Below are positions 1-6,290 of a DNA stretch of 6,290 bases, in pieces. The stretch comes from Bacteroidales bacterium (GTDB taxonomy: Bacteria; Bacteroidota; Bacteroidia; Bacteroidales; 4484-276), in assembly GCA_029939965.1 (NCBI GenBank), contig JAOZRY010000192.1, positions 1-6,290 on the forward strand, given 5' to 3'. The position numbers were made by a program, and so were the translations under genes. The notes beneath the pieces were generated by a model. That model was not told the origin of the DNA and made no database searches. It saw nothing but the letters and a program-made list of their open reading frames with translations. Numbering within the stretch: position 1 is the first letter of the stretch; each line of letters begins with the position of its first letter.

Positions 1-903
1 CTTATTAATTACAAAAACCGTGTTTCCCCTTTGTTTCGATAAAATAATATCCTTGGGTATTACTATCGCACTATCAAGCGCGGCAACTATAATTTCACCT
101 TTGGCAAACATGCCCGGTCGTAGCAAAAGCCCGGGGTTATTAATATTTACCAAAACTTTGAACGAGCGGGTATCGGGATCGATTGCAGGTGACAATTGGG
201 ATATTTTACCGGATAATGTGTCATCGGGAATGGTATAATTCATTATCCTGATATTTTGCCCTACCCTGATGGTGTTGATGTTTTTTTCGGCAAGGTTTAG
301 CTCCATGTGCAGCTTGCTGTAATCCATCAGTTTTACCATTAATGTATTTGCCTCAACTTTTGTCCCCGGTGTAAAATATGGAAGCTCGACAATTACCCCC
401 GAAATAGCCGCCGTGATTTTTAACTTTTGCAAACGGATCATAGCGTCCTCGTGGGAGTATTCGGCATTTATAAACTCGATTTCTGCATTTTTTAGCTCGC
501 TCAGGGTCACACCACCTTTATCGTACAACGACTTCTGCTTTTCGAAGGTTTGCTTTGATATCTCCAGGTGCAACTCTAAAGATGAAAGTTTTATGTTGTT
601 TTCATATTCTTTATCTTCAAGTAAAATTATCTCATCACCTTTTTTTACATAATCGCCCAGGGCATAAGGTCTGCCGGTTGACGGATTTGTTAAAAGCTTA
701 TACTTGCCCGTAATTTCAGATTTTTGGCCGACCTCTTTCACCGGCGTTACAGTCCCGGTGGTGCTGATGTATTTTTCAATGGATTTTGGTTTTACTTCTA
801 TGACCGAAACAGGCACTGAAATATCCTTGTTCAATTCGGTGGGGTTTTCGTTGCAGGCCATTAGGATGGCAGCAATTAACAGGAGGGTCAATATTTTTTT
901 CAT
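1..903 (-). CDS. RND/HlyD-family periplasmic adaptor lipoprotein (membrane fusion protein), 3' end cut by window edge
   Basis: This gene is partial: 301 codons are open from the ATG at 903-901 to the window edge, with no stop. The product should bridge an inner-membrane pump and a TolC-type channel in the periplasm. Residues 1-17 (MKKILTLLLIAAILMAC) form a lipoprotein signal with the lipobox LMAC and a lipidated Cys17. The first lipoyl/barrel-sandwich half covers about residues 48-98 (TGTVTPVKEVGQKSEITGK, then GDYVKKGDEIILLED). A helical hairpin of about 65 residues (100-162) follows, then the second lipoyl half (ITAAISGVIVELPYFTPGTKV, 163-183). The beta-barrel domain is about 198-275, including SPAIDPDTRSFKV and the typical LLRPGMFAKGEI. 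The membrane-proximal domain has just begun at VIPKDIILSK. The order and motifs fit the RND adaptor family (AcrA/CusB/MexA type). The gene follows a TolC gene on the same strand, as is usual for such pumps, and the pump gene is expected to the left of the window. No Shine-Dalgarno sequence is seen, and the substrate cannot be told from this sequence. Confidence 0.93.
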   Translation of the reverse strand, partial: MKKILTLLLIAAILMACNENPTELNKDISVPVSVIEVKPKSIEKYISTTGTVTPVKEVGQKSEITGKYKLLTNPSTGRPYALGDYVKKGDEIILLEDKEYENNIKLSSLELHLEISKQTFEKQKSLYDKGGVTLSELKNAEIEFINAEYSHEDAMIRLQKLKITAAISGVIVELPYFTPGTKVEANTLMVKLMDYSKLHMELNLAEKNINTIRVGQNIRIMNYTIPDDTLSGKISQLSPAIDPDTRSFKVLVNINNPGLLLRPGMFAKGEIIVAALDSAIVIPKDIILSKQRGNTVFVINK

Positions 904-946
904 TGGTTTAGATTGGTTTAATTTCTGTTTCTTTTTTATAATGTGA

Positions 947-1108
947 GTCCGGTCTAAAAAGCTACATTTTGCCGCGAAACTTGTCCGTCCATACGGACTC
1001 CTTTCGTTCGTATGGATGCGCTAATATGTTTTTCTAATTACCATGTAATCATGCGTTTGAAAACAATAAAATTTCGCTAATGTTCAAAAACTTCGTTTTT
1101 AGCCGGAC
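947..1108. repeat. MITE-like element with imperfect terminal inverted repeats and central hairpin
   Basis: The ends form an inverted repeat: GTCCGGTCTAAAAA at 947-960 matches the reverse complement of 1096-1108 (GTCCGGCTAAAAA) with one extra base. The similarity continues inward with gaps: ATTTTG then GCGAAA on the left (about 966-978) against TTTTTG then GCGAAA read inward from the right (about 1086 to 1071). Arms of roughly 35-40 bases are therefore plausible. The middle holds a strong hairpin (988-1016). There is no coding capacity. This layout fits a small non-autonomous mobile repeat or a REP-like composite. No clear target-site duplication could be made out at the ends, so the mobility claim is inference. 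A structured RNA is the main alternative. Confidence 0.45.
988..1016. other. Central hairpin within the intergenic repeat element
   Basis: TCCATACGGAC (988-998) pairs with GTTCGTATGGA (1006-1016). This gives 11 pairs, 10 Watson-Crick and one G-T, around a 7-base loop. An overlapping alternative stem, GTCCG (983-987) with CGGAC (994-998), shares the same bases, so the two foldings exclude each other. No T-run follows on either strand, so it does not look like an intrinsic terminator. It may be the recognition or folding core of the surrounding repeat. Confidence 0.6.
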
Positions 1109-1240
1109 CCATAAGTTTTTAGAGTTTTAACTTTCTGCGATAGAGGTAAAAATCACTTACTAATTTTTTTATTATCTTTTATTAGGCATGTTAAATAACT
1201 ATAAATACTCCAAACTTTAGTTCACTTTAAGTACTACTAA

Positions 1241-2722
1241 TTATCTCAAATTATCCTGTAATTCCTGGGGCACAAACGATGTATTGTTTTCGAAATCCCA
1301 AAGCGACTGGATTTTCATGTTTATCAGCTCGAGTTTATAATTTATCAATGCGTTTGCAAGGTTCATTTTCTTTTCCGAAAGTTGATTTTGGAACAGTTCG
1401 AGGTCCATACTTGTCAGGTCGCCGTTCCTGTAGCGTTCCAGGTTTATTTCATAAGTTAGTTGGGCGTTTTTTTCGTTCTGCTCCGCAATTTCAATTTGCA
1501 AAATCAGGTTGTTCAGGTTTCTGTAAATCTGTCTGATATTAATTATAATATTGTCTCTTTGGGTTTGGATATCAATTTCTTTTGATTCAACATCAATTTC
1601 GGCTGCACGGATCCTTGCTTTTCTTTCGCCCCAATCAAAAATTGGGATTGAAAATGAAACCCCAACTTGCGGGCTTTTGGTTGGTTTTTCATACACGTTG
1701 GCCAACATTTCGTTGTTTCCCATAATCCCAAGCGAAAGCTGAACATCGCCCCTAAATTCATTTGTTGCGGAGGTTTCTATCAAATTGAATTTTGCATTAT
1801 TTAGATCAATCTGCCTTTGGCTAAGTTCAAGCCTTTGCGATAAACCATTCTCGATAGCTTTATCCAGCGAAACATTTACCGGCTTATAATCAATATCAGT
1901 AGAAACCATAATATCCTCATAAAGCGACAAGCCGATTAATTGCTTAAACTGATCTTCGGCATTTTCCAAATCAACTTTTTTATAATCCAAATTCGACCTG
2001 CTTGTTGAATAATTCAGTTCGGCCTGAAATAGTTCATCTTTGGCCGACAAGCCGCCTTCAACCTTGCTTTGAATAATACCTTTGCTGATCTCCTGGTTTT
2101 TGAACTCCTCCCCGGCAATATCAAGGGCCATTTGTTTTTGATAAATCGCGTAAAATGCTTGGTTGACCTGATATTCTAAATTTAACATTTCTATTGAATA
2201 GGCTAAAGTGGCATTTTCAAGGTTAAGCTGGTTGCGTTCCAGGTCGAGCTTTGTTTTGTTATAGGTGAACAAGGGCTGATTGTAAGCTAAATACAAGTAG
2301 TTGTTGTACCCCTTGTAATCTGAAGATAAATTATTTACTTCTGAAGAATTGTCCTGGTAACCAAAATCATTTCTTAACGACAGGGACCCATCAGTGAATT
2401 TAATTGGCTGGGAAATTATCAAACTGGCATTTGCCCCTTTGTTTTCGGTGGTGTACCATTCCGAATAAAATTCATCATACCTCTCTTCCCGTGAAAAACT
2501 AAAAGGGGTGACATTAAAATAAAAACGGGATTTTAATGATGCCAATTGAGCATTAAGATACTCTTTGTTTTTCTCCATGTTCAACCTCGACCTTCTGATA
2601 TCCGGGCTGTTCTCGAGGGCAATCTCCATCGATTGTTCAAGGGTAACAAGCTTTTGTGGATATGAATGCAGGGATGTCCCCAGGATTATTGTTAAAACGA
2701 GGATTAGTTTTGCTATTTTCAT
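1241..2722 (-). CDS. TolC-family outer-membrane efflux channel protein
   Basis: The 493-residue product is of normal length for a TolC/OEP protein, which trimerises into an outer-membrane barrel with a long periplasmic alpha-helical tunnel and docks with an adaptor and an inner-membrane pump. Residues 1 to about 20 (MKIAKLILVLTIILGTSLHS) form a Sec signal peptide, with cleavage probably between Ser20 and Lys24. LTLEQ-like entry (VTLEQSMEIALENSPDI, 26-42) is the usual start of the mature domain. The two halves of the fold are seen as an internal repeat: GGLSAKDELFQAEL (223-236) matches NGDLTSMDLELFQNQL (433-448). Between them SFSIPIFDWGERKARI (356-371) is the classic strand-turn-helix signature before the second helical pair. 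Strand-rich parts at about 64-155 and 325-360 would form the barrel. The start ATG is followed directly by the signal peptide, and the AT-rich leader has no Shine-Dalgarno sequence. The gene lies 91 bp after the permease stop and 337 bp before the adaptor gene, all on one strand. The substrate is not deducible. Confidence 0.95.
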   Translation of the reverse strand: MKIAKLILVLTIILGTSLHSYPQKLVTLEQSMEIALENSPDIRRSRLNMEKNKEYLNAQLASLKSRFYFNVTPFSFSREERYDEFYSEWYTTENKGANASLIISQPIKFTDGSLSLRNDFGYQDNSSEVNNLSSDYKGYNNYLYLAYNQPLFTYNKTKLDLERNQLNLENATLAYSIEMLNLEYQVNQAFYAIYQKQMALDIAGEEFKNQEISKGIIQSKVEGGLSAKDELFQAELNYSTSRSNLDYKKVDLENAEDQFKQLIGLSLYEDIMVSTDIDYKPVNVSLDKAIENGLSQRLELSQRQIDLNNAKFNLIETSATNEFRGDVQLSLGIMGNNEMLANVYEKPTKSPQVGVSFSIPIFDWGERKARIRAAEIDVESKEIDIQTQRDNIIINIRQIYRNLNNLILQIEIAEQNEKNAQLTYEINLERYRNGDLTSMDLELFQNQLSEKKMNLANALINYKLELINMKIQSLWDFENNTSFVPQELQDNLR

Positions 2723-2749
2723 ATTTGATAATTTTTATTCTAATTATTT

Positions 2750-2807
2750 GGTTTGGGCCGGGTAGTACAGACGCACGGCCGTGCGTCTGTACTACCCGGC
2801 CCAAACC
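2750..2807. repeat. Perfect 58-bp palindrome, REP-like
   Basis: Bases 2750-2778 are exactly the reverse complement of 2779-2807, giving two 29-base arms with no spacer; the centre reads ACGCACGG/CCGTGCGT. Of each arm's 29 bases, 19 are G or C, far richer than the flanks. The core (GTACAGACGCACGG and its mirror) resembles the GTAGAGACGC...GCGTCTCTAC palindromes that I recall as scattered intergenic repeats in Bacteroidota and Cyanobacteria. It lies 6 bp past the permease stop codon and 27 bp before the TolC-like ATG. Downstream on the minus strand there is an AT-rich stretch but no U-tract, so it is not a standard intrinsic terminator. As RNA it would make a very stable hairpin that could limit 3' decay of the permease message or dampen read-through into the TolC-like gene. 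Confidence 0.93.
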
Positions 2808-2813
2808 TGCAAC

Positions 2814-5800
2814 CTATTCATTCTTCACCCATTTAACGGCATCTGCAAATATCATTTCACCTATTGATTTATTTGTGAGTTCAACCTTTGCAGTTGAAGG
2901 GGTTACGAAAAATGACCCGAGGTAGTTCCATCCGTCTTCCAACTCCTCGTCCGACAAGGTTATCTCATCCATCCCATCTTCGTGGTAAACCTTGAAATTA
3001 TAATTGGATTTTTTTGCCGATCCCCGCCTGTTGACATTTATTTTCTCGACATGACAATAGACATCATACTGCCCATCACTTTCCAATGGGGCTTTCCAGG
3101 TGGCAGTACGTTCGCCATGGCCCGCTTTGGTGTAAACGGCCGAACGGACATATTTCCCGTAGAAACCTGAACGCAACACGGGCTTCCATTCTGCCGGGGG
3201 GTTCCACCAGCGTATCCCTGAATATTTATACCCCTGCTTTTTGTTTTTATCAATTAATGATTTTAGATATGATTTTTGCAAATCCTGTTGAAATTCAAAA
3301 TTCTCACTCTCGTTGTCAACAAGGATTTCGTTGTCGTTGTCAAGATCGGTAAAAAGTTTGCAATCTATAATTTCATCCAATATGGCTGTTTTTTTTATTT
3401 CATCAAAAGATGAAAAATCATAGATGAGGTTGTTCGGAAGGTTTTCGGAAATATGGGTATAAATATTCATGCGGGCCGGTTCTGAAATAAAAACAAAACC
3501 AATCTCTTTGGCAGTTTTTGCCGGAATATGAAGTTTTTGGGAAAAGTCAGGGGTTTCAATGGAGCCTCTACGACGTTGGTTGTTCGGATCGTCAAGATCT
3601 ATATTTATTGTAACCAGCCCATCCACTTCCTCAGGGTTTGAAATCTTGAAACGGACCTGGTATTTTGTAAATTCACCTTCCATTACTTTATATGTCTGAA
3701 GGTCTTTGATAAGAAAGCCCGGTAACTCCTTTTTCGAAAACCAATTGTCAACTTCGCGTGAAATATCCTCATTAAAATGACCCTCAATATCCTTTTCAAA
3801 ATCCTCAAATGAAAATGACCTGTTTTTATGATTTTCGATAAATTGGTTTAAAAACCCATTAAACTCATCATCACCATATCTTGCCCTGAAAACCGAGAAT
3901 AAATATTCCCCCTTGGCAATTATTATATCATTCAAATTTACTTCATCGTCTTCATCATCAACATCTCCCGACTTTTCTATCCCGGTTTCCAATAAGTGGT
4001 TTAATGGGGCCTCTTTTAGTTCAAGGTTGATGCGCTCACCTCTGTTGATACCTGTAAAAAACCATCTGTATGACGAAACCGAATTTTCGTTCCTGTCCTT
4101 CAAATATGCTTCAAGGGCAAGGTTGAGCACGGGCCATTTTTCGGATTTGAATTGTGTAATAAAAGTGTAGTAGTTTGGCAGGAGGGTATATGTGTTCCGG
4201 TCCATCACATCAAACATATACCACTCCTCATGATCGGCCATATAGTTTCCGCGGATAAACCTTTTGAAAATACGTGCCTGAAGTTCTCCGGGCGAAACCT
4301 CTTCATTGTCACGGATCATACGCTCTTCCGACCGTTTCTTTCGTTTCTTAAAATCCGTCTCCTCTAAAATAACGCCCTTTTCGGGATAAAACATAATTTC
4401 GGGCTGAACGGCATCGCTGCTTACCGACCAGATATGTTTATCCAACGCAAAATGCAGTGGCACTTCGGCTAAAATAAATCGATCGAAAGGATATTCAAGC
4501 CCAATCTTGGTTTCGTATTCATTTTTTAATTCACGGATCAAATTCGGAAGGCTGTCGGTAAAATCATTAAAATGATCCAGGAAATATTGGTTACCCTCTT
4601 TTGCAAATAAACTGTATTCAATTGAGTCAACCTTAATTGAATATTTATTGTAATCAGCTATCAACAAACTTATTTTTGGCAATGCCACTTTAGGTTTGAA
4701 TTCAAATTCCCCTGGGCTGGTTTTATTTGTTCCCCCTTGCGAAACGGCCACAAGATTGGTGTCGGTTTTTACCTTTAACGTAAATTTGGTGAAATCAGGA
4801 AAATGCAGTGCCGGTTTGGTCGAGGCGTATCCCACACCAGATGTCGGATACCATAATGATCCGCTGGTAAGGCATACAAACCCATCCTGCAAATAGGCAT
4901 ATCGCTTGCGGACCCTAAATATCTCAAGCGAAAAATTATCTTCGTACCCGTCAAGGTTTTGATCAAGAAAATGAGTACTTTCATTAATTGTCCCTTGATA
5001 ATTTATTGACAATTCGGCACTATCGCCCGGCAGCAACCCGCCCGGGTACTTTATCATCAAAAGATGCATCTTACGCTTATATTGCAGTTTTTCACCATGC
5101 GATCCTGCCGAAATAATTCTTAACGATGGATTAAGGCTAAAGATTAGGGTGTCGATACCAAAATCAGTTTCGTTGCAAATCCCCAGGCCGGCCATTACGG
5201 CAATTTCCTTTCCGAGATGCTCAAGCTCAATATCGCAAGAAGTTACCTTTACTTTGGGGGCATTAACAAAATCGTTGTTCAATTGGATCATTTGCTTTTT
5301 GAAACTGATATCCCCTTTTTTTATGCTGATATATTTTTCTGCAAAGAAACCTGCAAGACAAAGGCTTACTATGGTGAGGAGAATTGGGAACGAGGCCATT
5401 TTCCGCGATTGTGGCAACCGCTCCAATTTGAATACCGTAAAAAATATTAGCCCAAGCCCAAAAAAGAGATAAATCCCGCGATGCATCAAGACCTCGTAAA
5501 AATTCCCAAACCCACCAATTGTTGAGTTCATCATAGGTATTTGATATGCAATGTAATCGAACAGGTGGTAGTATTTTGTGTTTAGATAAAAAATTGTTAA
5601 AGCGATGTAACCCAGAAGTATGATAAAGGTAATTGCCTGATTTTTTAATACTGTCATTAAAAAGAAAGATAGCCCCAAAATAAAAACCAGGGTCGGCACA
5701 CTGATCAGCAAAGGATAGAAAAAGAACTCCAATATGCCCTGGGTCGAGTCGCTGCTGATAAATGAAAAACCAATCCCCATAATCAGGACAATTAGATTGA

Positions 5801-6161
5801 GGATAAAAAATACTGACAAAATACCGAGGGCTTTCCCTAAAATGTATTCGGCGTTTGTCATTGAGCGGGCATAAATAACTTCAACAGTATCGTTTTTCCT
5901 GTCTTGTTTTAAAAATTCAGAAGCCAAAAACACAGCAACAATTGCCTGTCCGAGGTTTAGGATTATCAGGTTAGCATAAGGTATGGAGGCCGGTAATGCC
6001 CTGTAAATCCAGGGGGCGCCACTTGCCGGGACAAACACTGCCACATTAAAAATGCCTAAACCAATAATAGCCAGACCTGCAAATATCCTGAAAAACCAGG
6101 AACGCAACAGGGTCCGCATTTCATATCTGGCGATAGTATTTATGATGTGAAGTTTTATCAT
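2814..6161 (-). CDS. ABC-2-type permease fused to an inactive M1-aminopeptidase-like region and a golvesin-like C-terminal domain
   Basis: The product has 1115 residues. Residues 1-20 (ending IARYEMRTLLRSW) are the cytoplasmic lead-in typical of ABC-2 permeases. Hydrophobic segments lie at about 23-45, 61-82, 110-135, 146-170, 173-193, 228-245 and 257-275, with the family-like loop ARSMTNAEYILGKALG (98-113) before the third. From about 300 to 815 an extracytoplasmic region resembles M1 peptidases: LWYPTSGVGYAST (436-448), a beta-sandwich, then LEYPFDRFILAEVPLHF (555-571), VQPEIMFYPEKG (585-596) and a late helical part ending WFSKKELPGF (807-816). The HExxH zinc motif and its downstream Glu are absent, so peptidase activity is unlikely. 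From about 945 to 1115 there is a golvesin/xanthan-lyase-type beta domain (ILVDNES, WWNPPAEW, YGKYVRSAVYTKAGHG, YDVYCHV, IFADAVKWV). Families of ABC permease with M1-like domains are known in Bacteroidota, but their substrate is not. The ATPase would be encoded upstream. The chosen ATG overlaps the upstream 8-bp repeat; Met15 is a less likely alternative start. Confidence 0.88.
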   Translation of the reverse strand: MIKLHIINTIARYEMRTLLRSWFFRIFAGLAIIGLGIFNVAVFVPASGAPWIYRALPASIPYANLIILNLGQAIVAVFLASEFLKQDRKNDTVEVIYARSMTNAEYILGKALGILSVFFILNLIVLIMGIGFSFISSDSTQGILEFFFYPLLISVPTLVFILGLSFFLMTVLKNQAITFIILLGYIALTIFYLNTKYYHLFDYIAYQIPMMNSTIGGFGNFYEVLMHRGIYLFFGLGLIFFTVFKLERLPQSRKMASFPILLTIVSLCLAGFFAEKYISIKKGDISFKKQMIQLNNDFVNAPKVKVTSCDIELEHLGKEIAVMAGLGICNETDFGIDTLIFSLNPSLRIISAGSHGEKLQYKRKMHLLMIKYPGGLLPGDSAELSINYQGTINESTHFLDQNLDGYEDNFSLEIFRVRKRYAYLQDGFVCLTSGSLWYPTSGVGYASTKPALHFPDFTKFTLKVKTDTNLVAVSQGGTNKTSPGEFEFKPKVALPKISLLIADYNKYSIKVDSIEYSLFAKEGNQYFLDHFNDFTDSLPNLIRELKNEYETKIGLEYPFDRFILAEVPLHFALDKHIWSVSSDAVQPEIMFYPEKGVILEETDFKKRKKRSEERMIRDNEEVSPGELQARIFKRFIRGNYMADHEEWYMFDVMDRNTYTLLPNYYTFITQFKSEKWPVLNLALEAYLKDRNENSVSSYRWFFTGINRGERINLELKEAPLNHLLETGIEKSGDVDDEDDEVNLNDIIIAKGEYLFSVFRARYGDDEFNGFLNQFIENHKNRSFSFEDFEKDIEGHFNEDISREVDNWFSKKELPGFLIKDLQTYKVMEGEFTKYQVRFKISNPEEVDGLVTINIDLDDPNNQRRRGSIETPDFSQKLHIPAKTAKEIGFVFISEPARMNIYTHISENLPNNLIYDFSSFDEIKKTAILDEIIDCKLFTDLDNDNEILVDNESENFEFQQDLQKSYLKSLIDKNKKQGYKYSGIRWWNPPAEWKPVLRSGFYGKYVRSAVYTKAGHGERTATWKAPLESDGQYDVYCHVEKINVNRRGSAKKSNYNFKVYHEDGMDEITLSDEELEDGWNYLGSFFVTPSTAKVELTNKSIGEMIFADAVKWVKNE
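3306..3347 (-). other. Acidic Asp/Asn-rich linker in the permease, possible calcium site
   Basis: Residues 939-952 of the permease read DLDNDNEILVDNES, with alternating Asp/Asn/Glu as in calcium-binding loops. It lies at the junction between the M1-like region and the golvesin-like domain, and VDNES matches the usual opening of golvesin-type modules (VDN-acidic). Calcium binding is inference; the spacing is not a complete DxDxDG loop. Confidence 0.4.
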
Positions 6162-6290
6162 TGGTCAATGGGTCAATGCTTAAATGTTTAAATGCTTCAA
6201 TGGTTCAATGGTTCAATGCTTCAATGCTTCAATGGTTCAATGCTTCAATGATTTAATGGTTCAATGTGGCAATGCTTCAATGGTTCAATG
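6159..6290. repeat. 8-bp tandem repeat (AATGSTTC), about 16 copies, running off the window
   Basis: From 6159 the sequence divides into 8-base units without slipping: CATTGGTC, AATGGGTC, AATGCTTA, AATGTTTA, then mostly AATGCTTC or AATGGTTC to 6286, with the next unit begun at 6287-6290. The units near the gene are the most diverged and those further away are nearly uniform, apart from AATGATTT and AATGTGGC. On the minus strand the unit carries TGA and 8 is not a multiple of 3, so it cannot be read as a long protein repeat toward the permease. The first unit contains the permease start codon. The array occupies the whole visible leader, where a ribosome-binding region and perhaps a promoter would lie, and its copy number could alter spacing. 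Its true length is unknown because the window ends inside it. Confidence 0.92.

Larger units (their letters stand above)
904..1240. other. 337-bp intergenic gap between the TolC-like and adaptor genes
   Basis: No convincing gene is seen on either strand. The left half is mostly filled by the inverted-repeat element described separately at 947-1108. The remainder (1109-1240) is AT-rich with T- and A-runs. I looked on the minus strand for the Bacteroidota promoter form (TAnnTTTG with an upstream TTG) and found no clean match; the nearest, AAAGTTTGG at about 1211-1219, lacks the TA. A weak TTAGT/ACTAA inverted repeat just after the TolC stop has no following T-run and is not a credible terminator. 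The gap is long for an operon and may hold an unrecognised promoter for the adaptor gene, or it may be long only because an element was inserted. Confidence 0.6.

Noticed and set aside
20..946. Plus-strand open frames of 72-80 codons at 20-238, 413-652 and 704-946
   Set aside because: They lie antisense to the adaptor gene, whose lipobox and lipoyl/barrel motifs are clear. Their translations show no recognisable domain and the frames fit shadow reading.
947..1108. Integron attC site
   Set aside because: The size and inverted ends are suggestive, but the RYYYAAC and GTTRRRY core sites are absent at the ends, and no gene-cassette arrangement is present.
904..1240. Bacteroidota-type promoter (TTG and TAnnTTTG) for the adaptor gene
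   Set aside because: No minus-strand match to TAnnTTTG was found in the gap. The nearest sequence lacks the TA and has no suitable upstream TTG.
2750..2807. Intrinsic terminator
   Set aside because: The stem is strong, but on the minus strand it is followed by AAATAATTAGAATAAAAA, not a T-run. On the plus strand it is followed by TGCAACC. Neither gives the U-tract needed.
2656..2925. Plus-strand open frame of 89 codons across the palindrome
   Set aside because: It crosses the 5' end of the TolC-like gene, the palindrome and the 3' end of the permease gene on the opposite strand. Its composition only reflects those features.
4218..4232. HEEWY in the permease as an HExxH zinc-binding motif
   Set aside because: The second histidine is missing, and the downstream sequence lacks the third-ligand Glu in its usual setting.
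6159..6290. CRISPR array
   Set aside because: The units are 8 bases long and contiguous with no unique spacers, so this is a simple tandem repeat.

Overview
The window looks like a chromosomal fragment from a member of the Bacteroidota, probably an environmental or marine Bacteroidia/Marinilabiliales-like lineage. The basis is its moderately AT-rich genes, start codons without a Shine-Dalgarno sequence, a lipoprotein-type efflux adaptor, and an ABC-2 permease with a very large extracytoplasmic region ending in a golvesin/xanthan-lyase-type domain. The lineage is inferred from protein style and not proven.

All three genes read on the minus strand, so the window is best read from right to left. 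At the right edge (about 6159-6290) an 8-bp tandem repeat runs out of the window and abuts the start codon of the first gene. That gene (6161-2814) encodes a 1115-residue ABC-2-type permease. A seven-helix membrane part is followed by an M1-aminopeptidase-like region that lacks the zinc-binding motif, and then by a C-terminal golvesin-like beta domain. Its ATP-binding subunit is not in the window and would be expected upstream, beyond 6290. Between this gene and the next lies a perfect 58-bp palindrome (2750-2807), a REP-like element. The second gene (2722-1241) encodes a complete TolC-family outer-membrane efflux protein.

A 337-bp gap (904-1240) follows. It holds a compact element of about 162 bp with imperfect terminal inverted repeats and a strong internal hairpin, resembling a MITE or other small non-autonomous repeat. 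The third gene (903 to beyond position 1) encodes a lipoprotein periplasmic adaptor of the RND/HlyD (membrane fusion protein) type. It is cut by the window edge after 301 residues and has no stop codon inside the window.

Together, the outer-membrane channel and adaptor are two parts of a tripartite efflux pump whose inner-membrane pump probably lies to the left of the window. The ABC permease may belong to the same export unit or may be only an upstream neighbour. The short 91-bp spacing to the TolC gene suggests co-transcription, but the palindrome between them could separate expression levels. The most notable features are the permease/dead-peptidase/golvesin fusion and three different repeat structures, each occupying one of the three non-coding gaps.
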